NCBI RefSeq assembly: GCF_002939865.1
Contig: NZ_MDEE01000001.1
Coordinates: 372,001-436,000, forward strand
Direction of reading: 5' to 3'
Source: Xanthomonas dyei
Lineage (GTDB): Bacteria; Pseudomonadota; Gammaproteobacteria; Xanthomonadales; Xanthomonadaceae
DNA length: 64,000 bases
Position numbers and translations under genes: made by a program. Shown here piece by piece: positions 9,671-18,546 of this stretch. Each line of letters begins with the position of its first letter. Position 1 is the stretch's first letter. The notes beneath the pieces were generated by a model that was not told where the DNA came from, searched no databases, and saw only the letters and a program-made list of their open reading frames with translations.

Positions 9671-10462
9671 TTATCCCATGACGGCCGGGCACACGCCCAG
9701 CCCAAGCGAAGCATCGATCACCGCGCCGCGTAGAATGCGGGCCTCATCGCGGCACAGGTAAAAGCACAGGTCGGCAATCTCCCGCGGCGCGATCAAGCGC
9801 CCTCCGGGCAGCGATGCTTCAAGCGCCTGGCGTTGTTCGTCCGACAATGCATTCAAGGTACTGGCCTGAAACATCGGCGTGTCGGTGGCGCCAGGACAGA
9901 CAGTGAAGACATCGATGCCTGTGCAGGCGTAGGTGGCCGCAAGTTGCCGCCCCAGAAACGCCACTGCCGCCTTGCTCATGCCATCGGCGGCGCGAAAGCG
10001 CGGAAAGTGCGTGATCCCGCCATCCACCGAGCTCATGAACAGGATCTTGCCGTGTCCGCGCGCCAGCATGCTCGGGATCACGTCCTCGCTGAGCCACAGC
10101 GGCCCCAGCGTATTGACCCGGAAAAATACCTCGTCCTGTTCCTTGTAGCTGGCCGCCGCACGTTCGACGGTCTTGGTGCCGACGCCAGCGTTGTGGATCA
10201 CGATGTCCAGCGGCAGAGACAGCGTTTCCATCAGCTGCGCGTGGCTTTGTCGGTCGCCTACATCCAGCGCTAATGCGTGCACGTAGTTCTCGCCTACCTC
10301 ATCGAGCAGCGCCTGCGCCCGTTGCCGGCTCTCCTCCCCCGGGCGGTAGGTAAAGCTCACCCTGTAACCGGCCTGCGCAAAAACGTGCACCAGTTCGACG
10401 CCGATGCCTCCTGCACCGCCGGTAATCAGCACATGTTGACGATCGATCCCGAGTGCATTCAT
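9671..10462 (-). CDS. Short-chain dehydrogenase/reductase family protein with altered catalytic Tyr
   Basis: A 263-residue SDR-fold protein. The Rossmann motif TGGAGGIG lies at residues 14-21 and the structural motif HNAG near 90-93. The catalytic Ser region MSS is at 143-145. The active-site Lys is K164 in GMSKAAV, but the position four residues before it, normally Tyr, is Asp (D160, codon at 9983-9985). The C-terminal part ends CPAVMG. The start ATG overlaps the stop of the class V enzyme (ATGA), so it is translationally coupled. Either it works by another mechanism, or it binds nucleotide without classical oxidoreductase activity. The frame is otherwise intact and well conserved. Confidence 0.83.
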   Translation of the reverse strand: MNALGIDRQHVLITGGAGGIGVELVHVFAQAGYRVSFTYRPGEESRQRAQALLDEVGENYVHALALDVGDRQSHAQLMETLSLPLDIVIHNAGVGTKTVERAAASYKEQDEVFFRVNTLGPLWLSEDVIPSMLARGHGKILFMSSVDGGITHFPRFRAADGMSKAAVAFLGRQLAATYACTGIDVFTVCPGATDTPMFQASTLNALSDEQRQALEASLPGGRLIAPREIADLCFYLCRDEARILRGAVIDASLGLGVCPAVMG

Positions 10463-11715
10463 CGCGCAACTCCCGCAGTGACGGCCTGCATCAACGCATC
10501 TCGTTCGTCCAGTGCAGCAAAGGCGCCTTGCAACGCATCGCCCAGTCGAACCACATCCTCCATCGCAGCATAGACCTGCATGGAAACGCGCAGCACGTAA
10601 CTCGCGCTGTCTGGCCATGCACTCACTGCTACATCGATGGCATGGGTGTCGTACAGCCAGTCCTGCAGCGCAGCCGCATCGGGATATGCCGCACAGAGGC
10701 GAGGCGGCAGCGCGACCGCCACCATGCTCCCCAGGTGGTCGTCGGTGGCCAGACGTTTCAGCGGCAATCGCGCCGTCAGGTACTGCGCACAACGCAGCGC
10801 CGATGCATGGTGATGTGCGAACACTGCAGGCAGGCCGCCAGGCAGCACGTTCTGCAGGAAAACGATCGCTTCGGGAATGCACAGCAGCGGCGTCGGGTCG
10901 GAGGTACCCAGCCAATCGAATTCCAGATGCAGGCGCGGGCGAGCGCTGCTGCTGTCGCCGTAGCCGCGACTGATCACCGGCGGATGCACGCCCGCCTGAC
11001 GATCGCGACGCACATGCAAAAATCCCGCACCACGCGGGCTGCACAGCCATTTATGGCAATCGCCCGCGTAATACGCCGCTCCCATCGCCTGCACGTCCAA
11101 CGGCAACATGCCTGGTGCATGCGCACCATCGACCACTGTATCGATGCCACGTTCGGCCAGCGCAGCGACCAAGGCTTCGATCGGAAATACGATCCCGGTC
11201 GGGCTGGTGACGTGATCCAACACGGCAAGCCGCGTGCGCGGCGTGACCCGTTCCAGCACGGCCTGCACGACATGCTGCGGGTCCGACACCGGCACGCCGA
11301 CCTGCGCAACCACGACGGTGGCCCCGGTGTTGCCGGAGACAAAGTCGAGCAGATTGCGTGCAGACAAATACGCATGGTTGGTAGTCAGAATCTCGTCGTC
11401 GGGCCCAAAAGAACGCGAGCGCAGCACCGCGCTCAATGCGGTGGTCACGTTGGGCAGCAACACCAGGTCGACTGGATCGGCGCCGATGACCCCAGCCAGC
11501 GCCTCGCGCGAGGCATCCAGTAAGCGCGGTAAATCGCGCAGGATGAACACAGACGGCAGCCGCTCGATCTGCGCACGAAACGCCGCCTGGCGTTCCAGTA
11601 CAGCGTTGGGGCATGCCCCCAGCATGCCGTGATTGAGACAGGCGACGCCTGGATCGAGCGCAAAACGCTGCTTCATCCGCACAGCCGGTGCGTCGGATTC
11701 CCACGGTGATTGCAT
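10459..11715 (-). CDS. Class V PLP-dependent enzyme (isopenicillin N epimerase/cysteine desulfurase-like)
   Basis: A 418-residue fold-type I PLP protein of the class V aminotransferase group. Visible features: CLNHGMLGACP near the N-terminus (phosphate/entrance loop), the Asp that holds the PLP ring in VVDGAHAPG (D196) and the Schiff-base Lys in GDCHKWLCSPRGAGFL (K222). That last motif resembles isopenicillin N epimerase-like and EgtE-like proteins more than kynureninase. Epimerisation, C-S or C-C lyase and transamination are all known in the group, so the reaction is open. It is fourth of six genes, 27 bases after the FAD monooxygenase and overlapping the SDR by four bases. Confidence 0.82.
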   Translation of the reverse strand: MQSPWESDAPAVRMKQRFALDPGVACLNHGMLGACPNAVLERQAAFRAQIERLPSVFILRDLPRLLDASREALAGVIGADPVDLVLLPNVTTALSAVLRSRSFGPDDEILTTNHAYLSARNLLDFVSGNTGATVVVAQVGVPVSDPQHVVQAVLERVTPRTRLAVLDHVTSPTGIVFPIEALVAALAERGIDTVVDGAHAPGMLPLDVQAMGAAYYAGDCHKWLCSPRGAGFLHVRRDRQAGVHPPVISRGYGDSSSARPRLHLEFDWLGTSDPTPLLCIPEAIVFLQNVLPGGLPAVFAHHHASALRCAQYLTARLPLKRLATDDHLGSMVAVALPPRLCAAYPDAAALQDWLYDTHAIDVAVSAWPDSASYVLRVSMQVYAAMEDVVRLGDALQGAFAALDERDALMQAVTAGVAR

Positions 11716-11742
11716 CAGACACGTCCTCTCGGCAACGGCAGA

Positions 11743-13200
11743 TCAGGAAACAAGGGTGGGTTCGGCCGTGACGCGGTGCTGAGCGATCAGCTGCAGCAGC
11801 GTCTCTCGCGAAGGTGCGGCCGACGATGGCACGGCAGGTGTCGCGGCAAGACTGCGCACCCGCGTGACGACGTCGTGCCGATTGAAAATTGCAGATGGGT
11901 CTTCAAGCATTCCCGTGCGCCGCGCCAATGCGTGCCAGACCACTGCATCATGGCGCGCGGCCGCAGCGATATGCTGCAAGCCGATCGTATCCGGGTGCTG
12001 CAATGCAGGCGGTTCACCGGCCCACAGCGCGCTACGTGTGCGGTCTTGCGCCACGCTATCGGCGTGCCAGGGCCGCACAAGGCACTGTGCGAGCGCGTCG
12101 GCATCGATGGCAAACTGCAGCGGGTCATTCAGCCCTTCGCGATAGGCAAGATCAGCGACGGCATATGCGTAGCGCATCGCCAAGGACATACCGCGCGTAT
12201 AGGTTGGATTGGTGGTGCACAACGCATCGCCGACCGCGATGGTCCCAGCAACGGTCGGCATGCCGCTCGCCACCGCAGACCGATAGCGGTTTTCGCACAC
12301 TGGCCAGCGCAGCACATCCGACACCGGCTCGCAGACGCCAGCGTCGAGCCAGGGCGCGATGCCGGCGTGTGCGCATGCGGCTGCAGTGAACACCGCTGGC
12401 TCAACCATGGCATGCCATGCGCTATCGCCATGCGGTGCCATCAGCGTGATGGAGACATAGCCGTTATCGGCGGGACACACGATGCAGCCACTGGACGCAG
12501 CATAGCCACCCACCGAAAAACCCGCAGTGAGTTGCACGTTCGGCCGCTGCCGGCAGCGATACCACCGCGTGAAATATGCGAGCCCGCAGTTGTCCACCAA
12601 GGTATCGGGCGTCTGCACACCGGCCTGTCGCAACCATTTGCCGAACGCCGAGCCGCGCCCCAGCGCATCGATGGTCAGCGCCGCGCGCAGCTCACCGCGC
12701 GAGCTGCACACCCCTTCCACCAGTGGACTGTCGTCGGTGCGAACCAGCAGGCCGTGAACGCTGGTTGCGTCGTGAACCGTGATGTTCGGCTCTGCCAGCA
12801 CCACCGCACGAACGACGTCCTCGATCAACGAGCGGCGCGTCGACAGACCGAACAACTCCGGATCGTCGTTGCGAGGCACAGCGACACCTGGCGCAAGCGT
12901 TGCGCCGAACGGCATCTCGATCGCACCGGCATCTAGCAACGCCTGCCAGATATCCGGCGCGCGTTCGCGCAACACCTGCCGCCCCAGCGCGGCCAGCGCA
13001 TGCGTGTGACGCGCGTGCGGCACGCCTTTGCGCCACCACCGCTGCGTGGGCAAATGCGCATCGCGCGCGAGCGATGACCCGCCGACGACCCCGTCGCGTT
13101 CAAGCACGGTCACCTGGTAGCCGTGCCTGGCAAACGCCAGTGCGCTCATCAAGCCAGCGATGCTGCCGCCGACCACAAGCACCTGCGACGCATCGGTCAT
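11743..13200 (-). CDS. FAD-dependent monooxygenase/oxidoreductase
   Basis: A 485-residue flavoprotein. The dinucleotide-binding motif is VVGGSIAGLMSALAFARHG at residues ~9-27, ending in the ribose-binding acid of VLERD. The second FAD motif is VGDALCTTNPTYTRGMSLAM, the GD...P...G pattern of the PHBH/squalene-epoxidase group. In between are RRSLIEDVVR and a DALGRGS segment. ATG 13200 is preferred to ATG 13209 because AGGA lies about nine bases before it; the frame stays open to 13488 without protein-like sequence. There is no signal peptide. It is likely to hydroxylate or epoxidise the pathway intermediate using NAD(P)H and oxygen. There is an 85-base gap from the dioxygenase homologue upstream. 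Confidence 0.85.
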   Translation of the reverse strand: MTDASQVLVVGGSIAGLMSALAFARHGYQVTVLERDGVVGGSSLARDAHLPTQRWWRKGVPHARHTHALAALGRQVLRERAPDIWQALLDAGAIEMPFGATLAPGVAVPRNDDPELFGLSTRRSLIEDVVRAVVLAEPNITVHDATSVHGLLVRTDDSPLVEGVCSSRGELRAALTIDALGRGSAFGKWLRQAGVQTPDTLVDNCGLAYFTRWYRCRQRPNVQLTAGFSVGGYAASSGCIVCPADNGYVSITLMAPHGDSAWHAMVEPAVFTAAACAHAGIAPWLDAGVCEPVSDVLRWPVCENRYRSAVASGMPTVAGTIAVGDALCTTNPTYTRGMSLAMRYAYAVADLAYREGLNDPLQFAIDADALAQCLVRPWHADSVAQDRTRSALWAGEPPALQHPDTIGLQHIAAAARHDAVVWHALARRTGMLEDPSAIFNRHDVVTRVRSLAATPAVPSSAAPSRETLLQLIAQHRVTAEPTLVS

Positions 13201-13285
13201 GGCGCACATCCTGCGTCCGCATCGATCAGGCAGGGCGACAGGTCGTACGCAAACGGCAAACGGGTGGCGACGACAAACCCCGGCC

Positions 13286-14458
13286 TCATCGGCCGCCCTC
13301 CATCGCGAATCCATACCCGTCCGGGTTGTCGAGCACAGGCACGCTAGAGGTGCGCAGCAACAACGAGCGCGCCGTCCACAGTTCGGCAAAAATTCGGTAG
13401 CGCAGCGCGGTCTGATCCAGGTAGTCCACACCCGCGGAACCGCCTGTGCCAACGCGACGGCCAATGAAGCGCTCCACCATGCGCGCATGCCGCTGCCGCC
13501 AGATCAACATCGCCTGTTCCAGCTCGACCACGCTTTCCAGCAGTTCGCGCGGCCACGCAAGCTGCGGCAACTCACGATGACTTTCGACAAACACCAAGGC
13601 CGCACGTACCGCACGGTGTGCGTCGTGGGCGGGCGCGTCCAGCAGCGCATGCTCGTCGGCCAGCAGGAACGCCTGGGCGCTATCGTCTTCCGCCGCGTGC
13701 CGCGCACGCAGCCGTTGCAGCTCTTCTGTACTGCCGCCACGCTCGGCGGCCAGACGCCAGCGACGCTCGCTGTCGGCGCGCATCGCCTGGATGTAGCGAC
13801 GCGCGAAGCGCTCCTTCGCTGCCGGCCTGGTGCCGCCATCGATCGGTAGCCGAGCCAACCATGCATACAGACACTGCTTGAGGGACGGGCCGGCCTTGGC
13901 GCGCGCGTCGACGCGCTGCGCGGCAGTCGAAGGACTGCCATCCGGCAATTTGAGCGCATCGCGATAGGAACCCGCGCCGATGGAAATGCGTTGTGCATCT
14001 TCAAGGCCTAGCAGGATCTCGATCTCGCGCAGTTGCGCCGATTGAAACCCGCTGGCGGGCGTCAACCGCTCGCGAAACTCCAGAAAGTCGCGCGCGGTCA
14101 TCGTTTCCATTAATCGAAAATGCTGATTCGCCTGCTCGAATACCGTAATTGCACGACGGAGCGAACGCACCCCGGCAACGACCTGATGCCCCGCCACTTC
14201 CGGTGCATTGAGCAGGTCACGCGTAAAGGTCAACTCGCGCAGCACCAGCTTGAACCACAGCTCGTGGACCTGGTGCACGCTGATGAACAAGGCCTCGTCG
14301 TTGCTGACCGCTGCCTCGTCATCGTCAAGTCCTCCCTGCAAGGCCAGCAGCTGCTCGACCTTGATGTAGTCCCAGTAGTTCGCCGGTACCGTCCGCGTGC
14401 CTTTCCGGCGCTGCGAAGCCAGGGCGGGCTCTGCATTCAACCGGCCAGCATCATCCAA
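13286..14458 (-). CDS. Tryptophan 2,3-dioxygenase family protein, extended form
   Basis: A 390-residue heme dioxygenase homologue, longer than the ~300-residue bacterial enzyme because of a charged helical insertion around residues 180-300. Equivalents of the residues lining the X. campestris TDO site are visible: F58 and H62 in LFISVHQVHELWFK, R129 and L132 in FRERL, heme-ligand H324 in RQRHARMVER and T338 in GTGGSAG, 14 residues after H324 as in the classical enzyme. The usual Tyr four residues before the Arg is Phe (F125). The start is a TTG at 14458, preceded by GGGAG at seven bases and overlapping the VOC stop; no in-frame ATG fits. Oxidation of tryptophan or a substituted indole is likely. 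Confidence 0.87.
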   Translation of the reverse strand: MDDAGRLNAEPALASQRRKGTRTVPANYWDYIKVEQLLALQGGLDDDEAAVSNDEALFISVHQVHELWFKLVLRELTFTRDLLNAPEVAGHQVVAGVRSLRRAITVFEQANQHFRLMETMTARDFLEFRERLTPASGFQSAQLREIEILLGLEDAQRISIGAGSYRDALKLPDGSPSTAAQRVDARAKAGPSLKQCLYAWLARLPIDGGTRPAAKERFARRYIQAMRADSERRWRLAAERGGSTEELQRLRARHAAEDDSAQAFLLADEHALLDAPAHDAHRAVRAALVFVESHRELPQLAWPRELLESVVELEQAMLIWRQRHARMVERFIGRRVGTGGSAGVDYLDQTALRYRIFAELWTARSLLLRTSSVPVLDNPDGYGFAMEGGR

Positions 14459-14981
14459 GCAGATGCTCCCTTTTCAGTTGCGTCCACGCGGCGAGATTGG
14501 CGTAGGCCATCTTCTCCAGATCGTCCCAGATGGCGGTTTGCGCCACCTCCGGCTTGACGATCAGCTCCAGGCGATGCCCATTCGGGTCGCGGAAATACCA
14601 CGACCTGGCCAGTTCGGCATGCCGTCCATCCCCGGCCACGTCATGGATCACCGGCCCTTCCACCTCGACCCCGCTGGCACGCAAGCGAGCGCAGAGTACG
14701 TCGGCCCGCTCGCTGTCGCGTACTTCAAGGGCCAGATGCTGCGCCCAGTCTTCCTCGACCGGCACCAGCGGCAGCGTACTGCCAAGCACCTCGAAGAAAC
14801 AGATATAGCTGCCGTCTTCCATTTCAAAGAAGACATTATTGTTCGTTGCCTTCAGACCACTGGAAGGAACGTGATCGATCAGTGCCGCCGCAAACTTCAA
14901 ACCCAGGGTATCGACATAGAAACCCACTGTCTCTGCCGCATCCCGGCAGCGATAACCTACATGATGAAGTTTACTCAACAT
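14451..14981 (-). CDS. VOC-family metalloenzyme (glyoxalase/extradiol dioxygenase-like)
   Basis: A 176-residue vicinal-oxygen-chelate protein with two beta-alpha-beta-beta-beta modules, and the first gene of the six-gene operon. A 2-His-1-carboxylate metal site can be read: H7 in LHHVGYRC, H82 in WAQHLALEV and E139 in GHRLELIVK, as in extradiol ring-cleaving dioxygenases. PNGHRLEL is typical of the family. ATG 14981 is preferred to 15005 because GGGGGTG lies just before it and the family starts with the first metal-ligand strand. The C-terminal ~35 residues (IWDDLEKMAYANLAAW) form an extra helical tail. Ring cleavage of a catechol-like intermediate is plausible; an isomerase or lyase role is equally allowed. 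Confidence 0.83.
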   Translation of the reverse strand: MLSKLHHVGYRCRDAAETVGFYVDTLGLKFAAALIDHVPSSGLKATNNNVFFEMEDGSYICFFEVLGSTLPLVPVEEDWAQHLALEVRDSERADVLCARLRASGVEVEGPVIHDVAGDGRHAELARSWYFRDPNGHRLELIVKPEVAQTAIWDDLEKMAYANLAAWTQLKREHLLG

Positions 14982-15014
14982 ACCGCACCCCCATATTCCG
15001 CCCATAGAAATTCA

Positions 15015-15035
15015 ACCTTCAATTAAATGAAAGGT
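15015..15035. promoter_or_regulatory. Dyad with T-N11-A spacing upstream of the six-gene operon
   Basis: ACCTT (15015-15019) and AAGGT (15031-15035) form an inverted repeat over an AT-rich 11-base centre, 34 bases upstream of the VOC start. The inner bases satisfy T-N11-A, the core of LysR-type operators. No regulator gene is adjacent, so this is a weak, position-based suggestion. Confidence 0.25.
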
Positions 15036-15331
15036 CTTCAACGCATATTTTCTAGCCAGCGACAACGCGCACCATGCTTGCGCACAGCTTATTTAGCGAC
15101 TGCAGCTATCGGACGCAGCTAACCCTTGCGGCATCCTAAACCAGCGATGCTGGCAAAGAGCCGACGGACCTCGAGCGTTCTCATCCACAACGAGATGGAA
15201 CTTAGCACTTATAGCAGGAGATTTTTATTAATACCTCGACGATTTTTCAAAGACATTTGCAATCGATCGCGAGTTTTTCCGCTGGCGCCGTAGATCGCTA
15301 CCGATGGAAAAACTCAACTCTTCACGAGAGT

Positions 15332-15417
15332 TGCAGGTGAGCACGCCGATCCGTCGAGACATGAATCACAAAGTGATGCTCTGCAGATCTTCCAAAGACC
15401 ATCGGAGGTCACCTGCA
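15332..15417. repeat. Nine-base inverted repeat with ~68-base spacer
   Basis: TGCAGGTGA (15332-15340) is perfectly inverted as TCACCTGCA (15409-15417). A smaller dyad, ATCAC-AAA-GTGAT (15365-15377), lies between the arms. Together they could form a structured RNA leader or a pair of protein sites. No function is assigned. Confidence 0.4.
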
Positions 15418-15423
15418 GAAACT

Positions 15424-15447
15424 TCGAGATTTACATCAATTTCTCGA
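15424..15447. promoter_or_regulatory. Inverted repeat TCGAGA-N12-TCTCGA
   Basis: Perfect six-base arms (15424-15429 and 15442-15447) around a 12-base AT-rich spacer. This looks like a dimeric-regulator site in the region between the six-gene operon and mutS. It resembles, but does not match, the plant-inducible-promoter box of Xanthomonas. Confidence 0.3.
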
Positions 15448-15920
15448 GGCAGATCTCATTCCAGCATAATCAACACATGGTTACTTAAGCGGAACCATTA
15501 TCCATCCCAGCTTCCGCCTTAGGGATAAAGAGTCGTGGGCTGTCACCGAGACGACACCCTGGACGCGGATACATGGCCAGCTCACACGACAACCTCCGCA
15601 CAAAAAATCGGCTACGCTCGGGCGCGACACTCTGCACGATCATCGCAAGCTGCACTGGCCCGATTGGCAGCAGATGTCTCACACCGAACCCGGGCACCGA
15701 ACCAGCCGTTCTGACCCCATCGGCAGCGCTCCCCTTGTACGTCTGCCCAAGCGTCCAGCGCTGCACCCTGGATCGCGGTTCCAGCCCGCTCGGCTTAAAC
15801 TTGGCTTCCACCGGTCGCCCCGACCACCGCAGCGGCCTTACGCAGTACCCGGCAGGCCCACGCCGCACGCCCTGCACGCCACCGCTTGCCCCACCGGGCC
15901 CAGATTTCGGAAGACGTTTC

Positions 15921-18542
15921 TTGCAAAGCACTGACACCAAAGACAAATCCAAGCCCAGCAGCGGGGCTCCCGAGCACACCCCGCTGATGAAGCAATTCTT
16001 CGCCGCCAAGTCGGACTACCCCGACCTGCTGCTGTTCTTCCGCATGGGCGACTTCTACGAACTGTTCTACGACGATGCGCGCAAGGCGGCGCGGCTGCTC
16101 GATATCACCCTGACCCAACGCGGCAGCTCCGGTGGTGCGCCAATTCCGATGGCCGGCGTGCCGGTGCATGCCTACGAAGGCTATCTGGCGCGGCTGGTGG
16201 CCTTGGGCGAGTCGGTGGCGATCTGCGAGCAGATCGGCGACCCCGCGCTGGCCAAGGGTCTGGTCGAGCGCAAGGTGGTGCGCATCGTCACGCCGGGCAC
16301 GGTCACCGACGAGGCGCTGCTGGATGAGCGACGCGACACCTTGTTGATGGCGATCTCTCGCAGCAAGCAAGGCTATGGCCTGGCCTGGGCCGATCTGGCC
16401 GGCGGACGTTTTTTGGTCAATGAAGTAGACAGCGTCGACGCGCTGGAAGCGGAGATCGCGCGGCTGGAGCCGGCCGAACTGCTGGTGCCCGACGAAGACA
16501 ACTGGCCGGAATTTTTGCGCGGGCGCATCGGCGTACGTCGCCGGCCGCCGTGGTTGTTCGATGCAGACAGCGGGCGTCGTCAATTGCTGGCGTTCTTCAA
16601 GCTGCACGACCTGTCCGGCTTCGGCATCGACGACAAGCCGTGCGCCACCGCTGCCGCCGGCGCGCTGCTCGGCTATGTGGAAGAAACCCAGAAGCAGCGC
16701 CTGCCGCATCTGACCTCTATCGCCATGGAAGTGGCCAGCGAAGCGATCTCGATGAACGCCGCCACGCGCCGGCATCTGGAGCTGGACACGCGCGTCGATG
16801 GCGATACCCGCAATACCTTGCTCGGTGTACTCGATAGCACGGTCACGCCGATGGGCGGGCGGTTGCTGCGGCGTTGGCTGCATCGCCCATTGCGCTTGCG
16901 CGATGTGCTGATGCAACGTCACCACGCGGTCGGCAGCCTGATCGATTCCGGCGCCGATGCCGACGTGCGCGAGGCCTTCCGCGCGCTTGGCGATCTGGAA
17001 CGCATCCTCACGCGCGTGGCATTGCGCTCGGCACGCCCGCGCGATTTTTCCACCCTGCGCGATGGCTTGGCCCTGCTGCCGAAGGTACGCACCATCCTGG
17101 CGCCGCTGGATTCGCCGCGCCTGCAGACCTTATTCGCCGAACTGGGCGAGCACGACGCCACCGCGCATCTGCTGATCGGCGCGGTAGCCGAACAACCGCC
17201 GCTCAAGCTCAGCGATGGCGGCGTCATCGCAACCGGCTACGACGCCGATCTGGATGAGCTGCGACGGCTATCTACCAATGCCGATCAATTTTTGATCGAC
17301 CTGGAACAACGCGAACGCGCCAGCAGCGGCATCGCCACGCTCAAGGTCGGCTACAACCGCGTGCATGGCTATTACATCGAGATCAGTAAGGGACAGGCCG
17401 ACAAGGCGCCGCTGCACTACAGCCGCCGTCAGACCCTGACCAATGCCGAGCGCTACATCACCGAAGAACTCAAGAACTTCGAAGACAAGGTGCTGTCGGC
17501 ACGCGAGCGCTCGCTGTCGCGCGAAAAGCTGCTGTACGAAGGCCTGCTCGATGCACTGGGCAGTGAGCTGGAAGGCCTCAAGCGCTGTGCCAACGCACTG
17601 AGCGAGCTGGATGTGCTGGCCGCCTTCGCCGAGCGCGCGCAGGCGCTGGACTGGGCGCAGCCCGAACTGGACAGCGCGCCGTGCCTGCGCATCGAACGCG
17701 GCCGCCACCCGGTAGTGGAAGCGGTGCGCGACCAGCCGTTCGAACCCAACGATCTGGACCTGCACACCGACCGCCGCATGCTGGTCATCACCGGCCCGAA
17801 CATGGGCGGTAAATCGACCTATATGCGACAGAACGCGTTGATCGTGTTGCTGGCGCATATCGGCAGCTTCGTGCCGGCCAGCCGCGCGGTGATCGGGCCG
17901 ATCGATCGCATCCTCACCCGTATCGGCGCTGGCGACGACCTGGCGCGCGGGCAATCCACCTTCATGGTGGAAATGGCCGAAACCAGCTACATCCTGCATC
18001 ACGCCACGCCGCACTCGCTGGTGTTGATGGACGAGATCGGCCGGGGCACGTCCACCTACGACGGCCTTGCCTTGGCCGACGCGGTGGCGCGCCATCTGGC
18101 GCACACCAATCGCTGCTACACCCTGTTTGCCACGCATTACTTCGAGCTCACCGCGCTGGCCGACGAATCGCATGCCGGCGGCGCCAGCGGCATTGCGAAT
18201 GTGCATCTGGATGCGGTGGAACACGGCGAGCGTCTGGTGTTCATGCATGCCGTCAAGGACGGCCCGGCCAATCGCAGCTTCGGCCTGCAGGTGGCCGCAC
18301 TGGCCGGTTTGCCCAAGGCGGCGGTGACGCAGGCGCGGCGTCGCCTGGCCGAGCTGGAACAACGCGGCGGCGAAAGTCACAGCGCACACATGGCGCCCGC
18401 CGCGCTGGACGCCCCGCAACAGTTCGGGCTGTTCACCGCGCCCTCTTCCGCCGCGCAGGAAGCGCTGCAGGCGCTGGACCCGGACGAACTCACGCCCAAA
18501 CAGGCGCTGGAAGCGCTGTATCGGTTGAAAGCGTTGCTGTGA
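15921..18542 (+). CDS. mutS: DNA mismatch repair ATPase MutS
   Basis: MutS recognises base mismatches and short loops and recruits MutL. The protein is 873 residues from a TTG at 15921, which has GGAAG about eight bases upstream; the next in-frame ATG (15987) would leave only a few residues before the mismatch-binding [11 protein letters not shown]. The FYE motif carries the Phe that stacks on mismatched bases. The C-terminal ATPase has Walker [10 protein letters not shown] near residues 624-632, followed by the Walker B/signature region [11 protein letters not shown]. The clamp and lever domains are intact. The C-terminus ends with a short helical [12 protein letters not shown] dimerisation segment typical of MutS. 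The gene is complete and monocistronic by position. Confidence 0.96.
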   Translation: MQSTDTKDKSKPSSGAPEHTPLMKQFFAAKSDYPDLLLFFRMGDFYELFYDDARKAARLLDITLTQRGSSGGAPIPMAGVPVHAYEGYLARLVALGESVAICEQIGDPALAKGLVERKVVRIVTPGTVTDEALLDERRDTLLMAISRSKQGYGLAWADLAGGRFLVNEVDSVDALEAEIARLEPAELLVPDEDNWPEFLRGRIGVRRRPPWLFDADSGRRQLLAFFKLHDLSGFGIDDKPCATAAAGALLGYVEETQKQRLPHLTSIAMEVASEAISMNAATRRHLELDTRVDGDTRNTLLGVLDSTVTPMGGRLLRRWLHRPLRLRDVLMQRHHAVGSLIDSGADADVREAFRALGDLERILTRVALRSARPRDFSTLRDGLALLPKVRTILAPLDSPRLQTLFAELGEHDATAHLLIGAVAEQPPLKLSDGGVIATGYDADLDELRRLSTNADQFLIDLEQRERASSGIATLKVGYNRVHGYYIEISKGQADKAPLHYSRRQTLTNAERYITEELKNFEDKVLSARERSLSREKLLYEGLLDALGSELEGLKRCANALSELDVLAAFAERAQALDWAQPELDSAPCLRIERGRHPVVEAVRDQPFEPNDLDLHTDRRMLVITGPNMGGKSTYMRQNALIVLLAHIGSFVPASRAVIGPIDRILTRIGAGDDLARGQSTFMVEMAETSYILHHATPHSLVLMDEIGRGTSTYDGLALADAVARHLAHTNRCYTLFATHYFELTALADESHAGGASGIANVHLDAVEHGERLVFMHAVKDGPANRSFGLQVAALAGLPKAAVTQARRRLAELEQRGGESHSAHMAPAALDAPQQFGLFTAPSSAAQEALQALDPDELTPKQALEALYRLKALL

Positions 18543-18546
18543 GGGC

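Larger units (their letters stand above)
15006..15920. other. Long gene-free region, AT-richer first half, between the operon and mutS
   Basis: No convincing gene lies in these ~915 bases. Roughly 15006-15480 is visibly richer in A and T than its surroundings and holds several short inverted repeats, listed separately. From about 15570 a frame is continuous with mutS, but it reads as low-complexity Pro/Arg/Thr sequence. A 72-codon frame at 15304-15522 lacks a good ribosome site and protein-like composition. The region must hold the promoters of the divergent operon and of mutS. Confidence 0.5.

Noticed and set aside
13286-14458. Standard kynurenine-pathway tryptophan dioxygenase
   Set aside because: Length, insertion and operon partners differ; no formamidase or canonical kynureninase is adjacent.
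15424-15446. Plant-inducible-promoter box (TTCGB-N15-TTCGB)
   Set aside because: The spacing is close, but both boxes have mismatches (TTCGA and CTCGA), so it was listed only as a dyad.
15304-15522. A 72-codon plus-strand frame in the AT-rich gap
   Set aside because: No ribosome site, no domain, Ser/Arg-rich composition; probably chance.
15573-15920. Possible N-terminal extension of MutS
   Set aside because: The frame is continuous, but the residues are low-complexity and the TTG at 15921 has a good ribosome site and gives the family length.
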